Shown: positions 15,167-23,842 of the stretch, in pieces
Layout of the letters: each line of letters starts with the position of its first letter
Position numbering within the stretch: the stretch's first letter is position 1
NCBI GenBank assembly: GCA_964389375.1
Contig: CAYMDP010000041.1
Location: 1-25,079, forward strand
Reading direction: 5' to 3'
From: CAYMDP01 sp964389375
GTDB lineage: Bacteria; Bdellovibrionota; Bdellovibrionia; Bdellovibrionales; UBA1609
Length of the DNA stretch: 25,079 bases
The notes under the pieces: generated by a model
Databases searched by the model: none
The model's input: the letters and a program-made list of their open reading frames with translations, nothing else
What the model was told of the DNA's origin: nothing
Translations under genes and position numbers: made by a program

Positions 15167-15778
15167 ATGTTTTCAGGTTTAGTCGAAGAAATGTCGCAGA
15201 TTACGAGTGTTCAGCCCGAGGAAGGCTTAATTCGGATTCAAATCCAGCGCCCAGCTGAATTTAAAGACATTAAGAGGGGCGATTCCATTGCGGTGGATGG
15301 TGTTTGCCTGACCCTCGAAAATTTTGACGACAGTCACATGGGCTTCGCCATCGCGGCAGAGACTTTGCATATTACAAATTGGACAACAGAAAATCTGGCT
15401 GGGCGGCGGGTGAATCTAGAGCGATCTCTTAAATTTGGAGATCGAATTCATGGACACCTGGTGACGGGACATGTGGACGGCTTAGGCCGGGTGACCGCGA
15501 TTCAGGCTGAGGGTGCAAGCCTTTGGCTGATGGTCAGTCTTCCTGCTAAGTATCGCTTTTACATTTGGCCAAAAGGGAGCATCGCTTTGAATGGCGTCAG
15601 TCTGACAATCAATACGATAAAAGATGGATCTCTCTCGGTTTGTTTAATTCCCGAAACCCAAAAACTGACAAATCTCTCCGGCCTAAACCTTGGGGACTCG
15701 GTTCATTTTGAAATTGATAACAATGCCAGAGGACTCGTGCGATGGCTCGAGAGTCGAAATGAGGAGGCCTCCACATGA
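15167..15778 (+). CDS. ribE: Riboflavin synthase, alpha chain
   Basis: The 203-aa product starts MFSGLVEE, the family's MFTGIVE signature, and carries two repeated lumazine-binding barrels (about 1-95 and 97-190). Each has a G-V-(C/S)-L-T motif: VDGVCLT (43-49, with the conserved Cys47) and LNGVSLT (141-147). GHLVTGHVDG (96-105) marks the second barrel. The enzyme turns two 6,7-dimethyl-8-ribityllumazines into riboflavin and one pyrimidine in the cytoplasm. The length is normal. The stop overlaps the next start by 4 nt (ATGA at 15775-15778), so translation is probably coupled. Only a weak ribosome site (GGGAT) is seen. In some naming schemes this gene is called ribC. Confidence 0.95.
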   Translation: MFSGLVEEMSQITSVQPEEGLIRIQIQRPAEFKDIKRGDSIAVDGVCLTLENFDDSHMGFAIAAETLHITNWTTENLAGRRVNLERSLKFGDRIHGHLVTGHVDGLGRVTAIQAEGASLWLMVSLPAKYRFYIWPKGSIALNGVSLTINTIKDGSLSVCLIPETQKLTNLSGLNLGDSVHFEIDNNARGLVRWLESRNEEAST

Positions 15779-16986
15779 AGCTTTCAACAATTCCAGAATT
15801 AATCGAGGACATTCAACTCGGTAAGCTTGTGATCTTGGTAGATGATGAAGATCGAGAAAATGAGGGCGACTTAGTTGTCGCCGCAGATTACATCACCCCT
15901 TCAATGGTTAACTTTATGGCTACCGAGGCAAGGGGTCTAATTTGTTTAGCCCTTCCTGCCGAACAAATTTCGCGATTGGGCTTACCTCTTATGGTTCGCG
16001 AAGACACCAATTTGTCTCCGAACAAAACCGCATTCACCGTCAGTATCGAAGCCGCTCAAGGGGTTTCAACCGGAATTTCCGCAGCCGATCGAGCTTTAAC
16101 AATCAAAGTCGCTTCCAATCCAAGTAGTGGTCCCCGAGACATCATTACTCCGGGACACGTATTTCCCATTCGCGCTCAAGAGGGTGGAGTTTTAAAGCGC
16201 GCGGGTCACACTGAAGCTAGTGTGGATTTAGTTCGTCTTGCCGGACTTAATCCCGCAGCTGTGATTTGTGAGATCATGAATCCAGATGGATCTATGGCTC
16301 GTGTACCAGAACTTTTAGAGTTTGCTAAAAAGCATTCGATCAAAGTCGGATCCATCGAAAGCTTGATTCGTTATCGCGCTCAAACAGAAAGCTTTGTCGA
16401 AGAAGTGGCTCATGCAGAGCTGCCCTGCTCTTTCGGAGAAGGTTTTAAAATTCGCGCGTTCCGTAATCACTTGGATAATCGCGAGCATATCGTGGTCACA
16501 AAGGGCGAACTTTCAGGGGACGAACCCATTTTAGTTCGAGTTCACACTGAATGTGTAATGGGTGATGTTTTCGGCAGTTTAAGAACCCGCAGTGGCGACT
16601 ACCTCAAGGCGGCCCTTCAGCAGATTGATCAAGAGGGACGGGGGGTATTAGTTTATCTTCGACTTGAGGACATGGGTCAGCGCTTAGTTAACCGAATTCA
16701 GTCCTACCATTGTCTAGATCAAGGACAAGCTGCAGATGATGGATTAAGACAAAACTTTCGCTCCGATGATCGGGATTATGGTGTGGGGGCTCAAATTCTT
16801 CGTGCTTTGGGTCTTCGAAAAATTCGCCTTATGACCAATAACACTTCAAAGCGTGTGGGTCTTAAGGGCTATGGAATCGAGATTGTCGACACAGAATCGC
16901 TTCCCATCGAAACAGATCCATTGATTGAATTAAGTTTAAAACCAGCAGCAAAGCACAAAGATCAAGCAGGGGAGCTTTTAATATGA
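15775..16986 (+). CDS. ribB: RibB (DHBP synthase) fused to a degenerate RibA-like domain (RibBX type)
   Basis: The 403-aa product has an N-terminal 3,4-dihydroxy-2-butanone-4-phosphate synthase domain (1 to about 200) with intact signatures: DDEDRENEGD (23-32), ATEARGLICLAL (49-60) and GHTEASVDL (144-152). The C-terminal domain (about 205-403) aligns with GTP cyclohydrolase II (VHTEC, DVFGSLR, RDYGVGAQILR, VGLKGYGIEIV). However, of the three zinc cysteines only Cys260 remains; the other two are Thr271 and Ser273. The usual RGHEGRGIGL active-site stretch reads RLEDMGQRLV. It therefore fits the RibBX variant known in Proteobacteria, whose C-terminal domain has lost cyclohydrolase activity. A true ribA should exist elsewhere. 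It overlaps ribE and ribH by 4 nt each. Confidence 0.9.
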   Translation: MKLSTIPELIEDIQLGKLVILVDDEDRENEGDLVVAADYITPSMVNFMATEARGLICLALPAEQISRLGLPLMVREDTNLSPNKTAFTVSIEAAQGVSTGISAADRALTIKVASNPSSGPRDIITPGHVFPIRAQEGGVLKRAGHTEASVDLVRLAGLNPAAVICEIMNPDGSMARVPELLEFAKKHSIKVGSIESLIRYRAQTESFVEEVAHAELPCSFGEGFKIRAFRNHLDNREHIVVTKGELSGDEPILVRVHTECVMGDVFGSLRTRSGDYLKAALQQIDQEGRGVLVYLRLEDMGQRLVNRIQSYHCLDQGQAADDGLRQNFRSDDRDYGVGAQILRALGLRKIRLMTNNTSKRVGLKGYGIEIVDTESLPIETDPLIELSLKPAAKHKDQAGELLI

Positions 16987-17465
16987 AGGACCTTGTGATT
17001 CAGGGTGACCTTTCAGTTCAGGCCTCGTGGAAGATTGGTTTGGTGGCCTCTCGTTTTAATAATCCCGTTACCGAAAAGCTTGAGCAGGGGGCCTTATCAA
17101 AGCTTTTGGAGCTGGGTCTTCCTCGCGAACAAGTTCTTGTGGTTCGCGTTCCGGGTGCCGTAGAAATTCCTTTAGCCGTACAAACACTTTTCGAAACTCA
17201 GGGCTGTGATGCAGTCGTTACTGTGGGCGCCGTCATTCGCGGCGAAACTTACCATTTTGAATCTGTCTGTAATTCCGTCGAGCGCGGCTGTACAGAAGTT
17301 CAACTTCGCTTTAACCGTCCAGTCGGTTTTGGGGTGATTATGACCAACACTCCCGATCAAGCCTTCGCCAGATGCGGTGGAGCCAAGGGTAACAAGGGGG
17401 CCGAGGCCTCTGAGGTCGTCGTCGAAATGTTAAATTTAAAACAAAAATTAAAAGCCACAAACTAA
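16983..17465 (+). CDS. ribH: 6,7-dimethyl-8-ribityllumazine synthase
   Basis: The 160-aa product has the lumazine synthase landmarks in order: SRFN (23-26), VPGAVEIPLA (56-65), AVIRGETYHFE (83-93, with catalytic His91), PVGFGVIMT (113-121), and the Arg130 region followed by GNKGAEA (136-142). It condenses the ribityl-pyrimidine with the RibB product to form the RibE substrate. Length and motifs are normal. It starts inside the end of the preceding gene (ATGA at 16983-16986). RibD is not in the window, so the pathway is completed elsewhere. Confidence 0.96.
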   Translation: MKDLVIQGDLSVQASWKIGLVASRFNNPVTEKLEQGALSKLLELGLPREQVLVVRVPGAVEIPLAVQTLFETQGCDAVVTVGAVIRGETYHFESVCNSVERGCTEVQLRFNRPVGFGVIMTNTPDQAFARCGGAKGNKGAEASEVVVEMLNLKQKLKATN

Positions 17466-17489
17466 ACAAACCACAAGGAGTCCCATACC

Positions 17490-17732
17490 ATGAGCCAAAC
17501 CACACAGACCAATTCGGTAAAAGTCGAAGAGTTCTATTCTCGCCTTAGCGAAAGAGTTAGCGGTTATAACGCCCGCTTGATGCTTAGATCTGCGCTATTC
17601 TCTTCAGGCTTTAACGCATTGGAAGTGACCGAGCTCAGCAAAGAAGACGCAAAGACTCTTTGCCTTGAGTTGATTAAAAAAGGTGGACCTTCTTTCCAAG
17701 TCGGAAAGGATATGTATCAGCTCGTTCAGTAA
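17490..17732 (+). CDS. Conserved-looking small protein of unknown function, 80 aa
   Basis: AAGGAG lies 9 nt before the ATG, the best ribosome site in this cluster, and the gene fills the 24-nt/14-nt gaps between ribH and the NtrY-like kinase. The product is soluble, with no signal peptide or membrane segment. It has an amphipathic helical start (VEEFYSRLSERVSGYNARLMLRSALFSSG), then LSKEDAKTLCLELIKKGGPSFQVGKDMYQLV, which looks like a small helix-rich or winged fold. nusB commonly follows ribH, but this is too short for NusB and shares no motif with it. I do not recognise the family. The stop codon lies within a hairpin (17715-17739). Confidence 0.75.
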   Translation: MSQTTQTNSVKVEEFYSRLSERVSGYNARLMLRSALFSSGFNALEVTELSKEDAKTLCLELIKKGGPSFQVGKDMYQLVQ

Positions 17733-17739
17733 GCTGATA
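17715..17739 (+). terminator. 8-bp perfect hairpin over the stop codon of the 80-aa gene
   Basis: TATCAGCT (17715-17722) and AGCTGATA (17732-17739) pair across a 9-nt loop that holds most of the TAA stop. Only three Ts follow, so it is at most a partial terminator or an mRNA-processing structure that could set the ratio between rib genes and the kinase genes. Confidence 0.35.
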
Positions 17740-17746
17740 TTTGGGT

Positions 17747-20083
17747 ATGGGGAAAAATTCAGATCGGTCCACGACGCGTCGTTGGACAAATCAACTTGAA
17801 GTGCGAAAGCGAAAGCGTGAGATCTTTTATGTTCTCACGCTGACGCTTTTACTTTTGGTTTTGATCTGGGTTGAGGTCAAACTCTTTGGAATGAGCCAAT
17901 CCCTTCCGGTGGTTCATTCCGTATTTTTCATTGGCCTTGTTAATTTTAATATCATCATTTTTCTTTTGCTCGCCTATCTGATTTTCCGAAACATTGTTAA
18001 AAGTTTTGCCGAAAAACCAAAGCATTGGCTTGGTGGGTCTTTAAAGTCCAAACTCGTTCTGGCCTTTGTGACCTTTAGTTTTGTTCCGACGACCTTGATG
18101 TTTATGGTCTCGGTCTTTTACATCAATAATAGCTTCGATAAATGGTTTAGCGAAAAAATGGCGGGAGTTCTTAAAAGCTCCCTTGAAGTGACGAACGCTT
18201 ATTATCTTTCAGCGCGAAAAAAGAACTTTCACTTTGCTCATCGCGTGGCCGAAAGTATTCGCGAAAATAACCAGGTTTTACCCTCGCGCCATCTCGAAGA
18301 GCTTCGTGCACGCTACAGTCTAGATTCTTTAGAGTTCTACACGGGCCTTCTAGGGCAAAGATATCTTGTGATCTCGAAAGAGGACTCCATCCCCGAAGTT
18401 CCTCCGGTGTCCTTAGAGTTTTTAAAAAAAGGCGTTAGCCAAGAGTTAGATTCAAGTACCATCCATCACTTTGAAGATGGAAATCTCGTGCGAGTTATAG
18501 TTCCTGCAGAATGGCGGGGCCAAAAGGCTGCAATCGTAGTCTCAAGCTTTGTTCCCTTGTCCTTGATTACGAAGATGGATGATATCGCCATGGCCTACGA
18601 GGACTTTCGCGACGTCAATCCCTTGGAATATCCCCTAAAATCGATTTACCTGATCATCCTGATCTTGATGACCTTTGTGATCTTGTTGGGTGCAACTTGG
18701 TTTGGATTTTATCTTGCGCGCCAGCTTTCAATTCCCATCGAGGAGCTTGGTGAAGCCACAAAGCGGGTCGCCAACCGGGATTATCAAAGAGTTCAACTCT
18801 CTGCGGGTTCGTCCGAGATCAATCATCTGATCGAAAACTTTAACTCCATGACCTCCCATCTCGAACATTCCGAAAACGAAGTTAGAGAAGCCAATAAGAG
18901 CCTTCGAAGCACTTTGGCCAGACTTGATGAGCATTCCCGTTATATCGAAGTCGTTCTGTCAAACGTAAGCACGGGTGTGATTTCTGTTGATGACAAAGGA
19001 TTGATCACGATGATCAATCATCACGCAGCAAGCTTGTTAGGCATCGAAGCCGATAGCTTTATCGGAAAGCACGCAAAAACGGTTTTGCAGCCAGAGTATT
19101 ATGAAGTCTTCAGTGAGCTTTTGACCAACATGAAAAAGCACCGTGCCGAGCGGATCCAAAAAGAAGTCCGAATTATGGTGGGGCGTCGACAAATCCCTCT
19201 GCAGATGACTCTGTCTCTGCTTTACGATGATAAGCAAAAAGAAATCGGAAAAGTTGTGGTCTTTGACGATCTAACGCCTGTTCTCTCGGCTCAGCGAGCC
19301 GCAGCCTGGAGTGAAGTCGCTCGAAGAATCGCCCATGAAATCAAAAATCCTCTGACTCCAATTCGTTTGTCAGCTCAGCGCTTACAAAAGAAGTTTGGGG
19401 ATCAAGTGAAGGATCCGGCTTTCGCTCAAAGTATCAATATGATTATCGACCAGGTGGATAGTCTTAAAACTCTGGTCAACGAGTTCAATAATTTTGCTCG
19501 TCTTCCGAAATCGAATCCGACGGAAGGCGATTTAAACCAGGTCGTTCAAGAAGCCTTAAATTTATTTGTTGAGGCCCATAAATCTGTGACCTTTGAGTAT
19601 CTCTCTGACCCTCGACTTCCTCGTTTTCGTTTTGATCAGGATCAAATTAAAAGGGTGATCACAAACCTTGTGGATAACTCTCTTGCGGCGCTTAAAGGTG
19701 TTTCAAAGCCAAAGGTTTCGGTGGAGGCGCAATTTGATTCACTGCTCAAAATGGTCAGAATCAATATCCTTGATAATGGCGCGGGAATTCCTGAGGCTCT
19801 TAGGGACCGTGTCTTTGAACCCTATATGACAACCAAAGAGCATGGAACGGGATTAGGCTTATCGATTGTCAAGCGCATGGTTGAAGACCATAATGGCTTC
19901 ATCCGAGCTTTTGCAAACGAGCCCCAAGGGACTCGTATTGTTATCGAACTTCCGGTTATTGAACTAGGCTCTGAAGATCGGCTGGCGACGGCATCGGAAC
20001 GTGAAATATCGAATGCTGTGGACGTTCATGTCACACAGCGAGGAGACAAAAAGTATGGCGACGACGAAGATCTTAATTATTGA
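17747..20083 (+). CDS. ntrY: NtrY-like membrane sensor histidine kinase
   Basis: About 778 aa from ATG 17747 (TTG 17741 is an alternative; neither has a clear ribosome site). Three N-terminal membrane helices (about 29-47, 59-82, 103-127) precede an extracytoplasmic region (about 130-295). A fourth helix (about 301-325), a HAMP linker (about 322-375) and a PAS domain (about 398-510) follow. The HisKA phosphoacceptor His is in ARRIAHEIKNPLTPIRLSAQ (about residue 530). The HATPase domain has the N box TNLVDNSLAAL, DNGAGIP and GTGLGLSI. This layout is that of NtrY, which signals to NtrX in nitrogen, redox or envelope control. Its end overlaps the regulator gene by 29 nt. Confidence 0.9.
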   Translation: MGKNSDRSTTRRWTNQLEVRKRKREIFYVLTLTLLLLVLIWVEVKLFGMSQSLPVVHSVFFIGLVNFNIIIFLLLAYLIFRNIVKSFAEKPKHWLGGSLKSKLVLAFVTFSFVPTTLMFMVSVFYINNSFDKWFSEKMAGVLKSSLEVTNAYYLSARKKNFHFAHRVAESIRENNQVLPSRHLEELRARYSLDSLEFYTGLLGQRYLVISKEDSIPEVPPVSLEFLKKGVSQELDSSTIHHFEDGNLVRVIVPAEWRGQKAAIVVSSFVPLSLITKMDDIAMAYEDFRDVNPLEYPLKSIYLIILILMTFVILLGATWFGFYLARQLSIPIEELGEATKRVANRDYQRVQLSAGSSEINHLIENFNSMTSHLEHSENEVREANKSLRSTLARLDEHSRYIEVVLSNVSTGVISVDDKGLITMINHHAASLLGIEADSFIGKHAKTVLQPEYYEVFSELLTNMKKHRAERIQKEVRIMVGRRQIPLQMTLSLLYDDKQKEIGKVVVFDDLTPVLSAQRAAAWSEVARRIAHEIKNPLTPIRLSAQRLQKKFGDQVKDPAFAQSINMIIDQVDSLKTLVNEFNNFARLPKSNPTEGDLNQVVQEALNLFVEAHKSVTFEYLSDPRLPRFRFDQDQIKRVITNLVDNSLAALKGVSKPKVSVEAQFDSLLKMVRINILDNGAGIPEALRDRVFEPYMTTKEHGTGLGLSIVKRMVEDHNGFIRAFANEPQGTRIVIELPVIELGSEDRLATASEREISNAVDVHVTQRGDKKYGDDEDLNY

Positions 20084-21410
20084 TGATGAACCAGGAATTC
20101 GAACTGCACTTTCTGCCTCTCTTCGGGACGAAGGCTACCTGGTCGAACTTGCGCAAGATGGTCAGTCGGGTCTTGAGGCCCTTCGTAGGGTTCAGCCGGA
20201 CATCGTATTTTTAGACATTTGGATGCCAGGAGATTTGGACGGTCTCGCAGTTCTTCAGAAAGCGAAAGAAGCCGGAGCCACCGCTCAGTTTTTGATTATG
20301 TCTGGTCACGGAACCATCGAAACGGCGGTAAAAGCCGTAAGGCTTGGAGCTTGGGATTTTATCGAAAAGCCGCTCTCGATGGATAAGGTAAATATTCTGA
20401 TTCAAAATATTCTGAACTTCCGATCCGAGAGAGGAGACAAGCAAACCCTGTTGAACCGTCTTAGAAAAAATATTGCCCTGATTGGCGATTCCGAGCCCAT
20501 GAAAGTTTTAAAACAAATGATTGCTCGAGTGGCGCCGTCAAACTCTTGGGTTTTGATCAGTGGTGAAAACGGAACGGGTAAAGAGCTTGTCGCCCAAAAT
20601 ATTCATTATTTAAGCCCTCGGGCGGGTCGTCCCTTTGTTGATATCAACTGTGCCGCAATTCCAAAGGATTTGATCGAGAGCGAACTTTTTGGATACGAAA
20701 AGGGCGCATTTACAGGAGCGGATCGCCAGAAAAAGGGAAAGTTTGATCTCGCCAATGGGGGCACGCTCTTTTTAGATGAAATCGCAGATATGAGCCTAGA
20801 GGCCCAAGCTAAAATTTTAAGAATTCTTCAAGAGCGCCAGTTTCAAAGAGTCGGCGGAACAGAAAGCATTGAAGTCGATGTCCGTGTGATTGCGGCCTCA
20901 AATAAAAATCTTGAAGAAGAGATCAAAGCGGGTCGCTTTCGAGAAGATCTATATTACCGTCTAAATGTAATTCCATTTCGGGTACCCGCTCTTAAAGACC
21001 GTCCCGATGACATTCCGGCGCTTGTGGCTCACTTCGGAGAGCAGTTTTCTCGCGAAGGCGGCTTTCGCACAAAACTTATTTCTGAACTCGCGATGGAAGC
21101 TCTTGGCAAATACACTTGGCCTGGAAACGTTCGCGAACTCCGTAATTTCGTCGAGCGCATTTACATTCTGACGCCGGGTGATTTTGTCGACGTTCACGAT
21201 CTTCGTTTTGCGGGACTTGTTGAAAGTGAAGGGGCTGAAGTTATGGAAGACATGGCTTCATTTCGCGAAGCCAGGGCTCAGTTTGAGCGCGAGTTTTTGT
21301 TAAAGAAAATTTCCGAGCACGGTGGAAACATCTCGAAGACTGCAGAATCCATTGGCCTTGAAAGAAGTTATTTGCATCGTAAGATTAAAACATACGGGAT
21401 AGAGGTTTAA
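20055..21410 (+). CDS. ntrX: NtrX-like sigma-54 response regulator
   Basis: I start at ATG 20055, since AGGAG lies 9 nt upstream and the receiver motif IIDDE follows at once. The 451-aa product has a receiver domain (about 4-120; acidic D10-D11, phosphoacceptor D54 in FLDIWMPGD, S83, K105). The AAA+ domain follows, with Walker A GENGTGKE (170-177), GAFTGA (217-222) and Walker B GGTLFLDEIAD (235-245), and WPGNVREL near its end. A Fis-type HTH forms the C-terminus (NISKTAESIGLERSYLHRKIK). It should be phosphorylated by the preceding kinase and activate sigma-54 promoters. Its AAA+ core resembles the lone activator at 6416-7480. Confidence 0.9.
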   Translation: MATTKILIIDDEPGIRTALSASLRDEGYLVELAQDGQSGLEALRRVQPDIVFLDIWMPGDLDGLAVLQKAKEAGATAQFLIMSGHGTIETAVKAVRLGAWDFIEKPLSMDKVNILIQNILNFRSERGDKQTLLNRLRKNIALIGDSEPMKVLKQMIARVAPSNSWVLISGENGTGKELVAQNIHYLSPRAGRPFVDINCAAIPKDLIESELFGYEKGAFTGADRQKKGKFDLANGGTLFLDEIADMSLEAQAKILRILQERQFQRVGGTESIEVDVRVIAASNKNLEEEIKAGRFREDLYYRLNVIPFRVPALKDRPDDIPALVAHFGEQFSREGGFRTKLISELAMEALGKYTWPGNVRELRNFVERIYILTPGDFVDVHDLRFAGLVESEGAEVMEDMASFREARAQFEREFLLKKISEHGGNISKTAESIGLERSYLHRKIKTYGIEV

Positions 21411-23147
21411 GTGCGTTGGTCCAAATCATATTTATTCACCATCAAAGAAACTCCTGCGGATGCCGAGATTCCCAGCCATATTTTAATGCTTCGGGGTGGC
21501 TACCTTAAAAAGTTGGCTCCAGGAATTTTCACCTACGGACCTCTTTTATTAAGATCCATTCGAAAATTAGAGTCCCTGATTCGCTTCGAGCTCGAAAAGC
21601 GCGGTGCAGTCGAATTGTTAATGCCAATGGTTCAGCCCCGCGAACTGTGGGAAGAGACCGGGCGTTGGAATGCCATGGCTAACGTGGGTCTTTTACGTTT
21701 TAAAAATCGCAATCAACATGATTTTTGCCTGGGTGCGACTCACGAAGAAGCGATCACCGATTGGGTTCGCCACGACGTAAAAAGTTACCGAGATCTTCCA
21801 AAAGTCCTTTATCAAATTCAGACTAAATTTCGCGACGAAATTAGGCCTCGTTTTGGTCTACTCAGAGGCCGTGAATTTTTAATGAAAGATGCCTACAGCT
21901 TCGATAGCTCTAAAGAAGCGGCTCTCGAAAGTTACAAATTAATGTTTGAAGCCTACACCGCAATATTTTCGCGACTCGGACTAAACTTTGCCGTGGTTCA
22001 AGCCGATTCCGGTGCCATCGGTGGAGATCAATCTCAAGAGTTTCATCTTCTTGCAGAAAGTGGAGAAGATCGTTTGCTGGTTTCTGAATCCGGGGATTTT
22101 GCGGCAAACGTTGAGGTCTGTCCCGCGATCGATGCAAATGAAGATCAGGCTGCTGACACAAAGCTTCTGCCAGTCGAAGAATTCGCCACACCTCGCCTTC
22201 GTACCATCCAAGCTTTGGCGAAAGCCACAGGCCTTGCTGAAAAGGCCCTTGTTAAGACCATGTTTTTTGCAACCTCAGAAGTCCCCGGAGACCTAAAGCC
22301 CATTGCGGTTCTTTTAAGAGGTTCTGATGAAGTAAATCTCATTAAACTTAAAAATCTTTTGGGACTTAGTAATCCGCCTTTGCTTTTAAACGACAAAGAA
22401 GTCCAGACCCTTACCGGAGCCATGCCCGGAAGTTGCGGTCCTGTGGGCTTAAGCATTCCCATCTATATGGATAAGGCCCTGGTGAGTATGCGCAACTATA
22501 TCGTGGGTGCGAACAAAGATGATTTTCATCTTAAAAACGTCAATCAGGACAGGGACTTTAAAGTCACCAAGGTTGCTGACCTAAGAATGGCCAAAGCCGG
22601 AGACAAAAACCCTAAAGGCCAAGGTGTTTTAAAAGAGTTTAAAGGCATCGAAGTCGGTCACATTTTTTATCTAGGCACCAAGTATTCTGAATCCATGAAA
22701 GCTCTTTATCTAAATGCCGAAGGCCAGCAGCAACCAATTGAAATGGGTTGCTACGGCATCGGTGTCACCCGAACTGTTCAAGCGGCCATCGAGCAAAGCC
22801 ATGATAAAGACGGAATCATTTGGCCGCTGTCGATTGCGCCTTATGCAGTTCATATTTGTTTGCTCGATCCAGACAAAGAAGAGGCTTTAAAAATTGCAGA
22901 TGATCTATATGACCAGCTTCAATCCGAAGGGATTGACTGTTTGATGGATGATCGCTCAGAAAGACCCGGCGTAAAGTTTAAAGATGCAGATCTTTTAGGA
23001 ATGCCTCTAAGGATCAACATCGGCGCCCGAGGCGTAGCCGCTGGTGAAATCGAAATGGTCGAGCGAAAAACAAAAAATATGATTAAACTCCCGGTCGGTT
23101 CTGCATTCTCGGCGATCCGCGAATGGGTCAAAGGGCAAAAATCTTGA
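21411..23147 (+). CDS. proS: Prolyl-tRNA synthetase, bacterial type with editing domain
   Basis: The 578-aa product begins at GTG directly after the ntrX stop, with GAGG 5 nt upstream. It is a class II synthetase: motif 2 region FRDEIRPRFGLLRGREFLMKD (140-160), and motif 3 EMGCYGIGVTRTVQAAIEQ (444-462). The insertion between them (about 225-395) is the YbaK-like domain that removes alanine wrongly loaded on tRNA-Pro. The last 100 residues are the anticodon-binding domain (DDRSERPGVKFKDADLLGMP). The length matches the E. coli-type enzyme. It charges tRNA-Pro in the cytoplasm. The gap-free junction with ntrX suggests shared mRNA. Confidence 0.96.
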   Translation: MRWSKSYLFTIKETPADAEIPSHILMLRGGYLKKLAPGIFTYGPLLLRSIRKLESLIRFELEKRGAVELLMPMVQPRELWEETGRWNAMANVGLLRFKNRNQHDFCLGATHEEAITDWVRHDVKSYRDLPKVLYQIQTKFRDEIRPRFGLLRGREFLMKDAYSFDSSKEAALESYKLMFEAYTAIFSRLGLNFAVVQADSGAIGGDQSQEFHLLAESGEDRLLVSESGDFAANVEVCPAIDANEDQAADTKLLPVEEFATPRLRTIQALAKATGLAEKALVKTMFFATSEVPGDLKPIAVLLRGSDEVNLIKLKNLLGLSNPPLLLNDKEVQTLTGAMPGSCGPVGLSIPIYMDKALVSMRNYIVGANKDDFHLKNVNQDRDFKVTKVADLRMAKAGDKNPKGQGVLKEFKGIEVGHIFYLGTKYSESMKALYLNAEGQQQPIEMGCYGIGVTRTVQAAIEQSHDKDGIIWPLSIAPYAVHICLLDPDKEEALKIADDLYDQLQSEGIDCLMDDRSERPGVKFKDADLLGMPLRINIGARGVAAGEIEMVERKTKNMIKLPVGSAFSAIREWVKGQKS

Positions 23148-23842
23148 AGCCCGCACTTTTTTTGGCTTTAGATGTAAACTCCGACAAAGAGGCTTTAAGC
23201 CTTGTCGAAAAAACCGAAGGGCTGGTTGGTGGGTATAAAATCGGCCCAAGGCTTTCGGTAAAATACGGGGCTGCTTTAATTCAACGAATCTCTCAGTCGG
23301 GCCAAGTTTTTCTAGATAATAAGTACTACGATATTCCAAACACCATGGAGTTTGCCCTTCGAGCTAGCTTCGAAGCCGGAGCTAGTTTTGCCACAATTCA
23401 TGCGGGTTGTGGACCTGAGGCGCTTGAAGCTTTGGCCAAAGTTGAACAAGAACTCAATTCTCAAAGGGCTTTTAAGATATTGGCCGTCACGGTCTTAACG
23501 AGTTTTTCAAAAAATAATCGCCCATCTCATTGGGATCTATCACAAGACCCCTCTCAACAAGTCGAAATTCTTGCAAAAGAAGCCATGACTGCGGGTCTTA
23601 GCGGATTGGTCTGTTCTCCCCATGAAGCCGCGTCCTTAAAAAAATTATTTCCTCAGGCCTATCTTGTGACCCCCGGAGTTCGTTTTCCAGATGAGGGTTT
23701 GGGAGATCAAAAAAGAGTTCTGGGTCCTCGGGAGGCCTTGGCCTCTGGAGCGTCGGCACTGGTTGTCGGCAGACCCATTTGTGATGCTAAAGATCCTCGG
23801 GCTGCCGCTCAAAAATATTTCGACGCAATTCAAGGTGTATAG
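23144..23842 (+). CDS. pyrF: Orotidine 5'-phosphate decarboxylase
   Basis: I prefer TTG 23144, which forms a 4-nt TTGA overlap with the proS stop and has AAAGGG about 8 nt upstream; it gives MKPALFLALDVNS, the usual distance to the first strand. ATG 23123 is the alternative and would add seven residues. The 232-aa product has the core FLDNKYYDIPNT (56-67) with catalytic K60 and D58/D63, the strands TIHAG and LAVTVLTS, then GLVCSPHEA, VTPGVRF and LVVGRPI at the phosphate site. It makes UMP from OMP. The residue after the first Asp is Asn rather than the common Leu, a mild change. The group matches the short bacterial type I family. Confidence 0.93.
   Translation: MKPALFLALDVNSDKEALSLVEKTEGLVGGYKIGPRLSVKYGAALIQRISQSGQVFLDNKYYDIPNTMEFALRASFEAGASFATIHAGCGPEALEALAKVEQELNSQRAFKILAVTVLTSFSKNNRPSHWDLSQDPSQQVEILAKEAMTAGLSGLVCSPHEAASLKKLFPQAYLVTPGVRFPDEGLGDQKRVLGPREALASGASALVVGRPICDAKDPRAAAQKYFDAIQGV

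Noticed and set aside
17490..17732. NusB, expected after ribH
   Set aside because: At 80 residues it is far shorter than NusB and shows none of its motifs.
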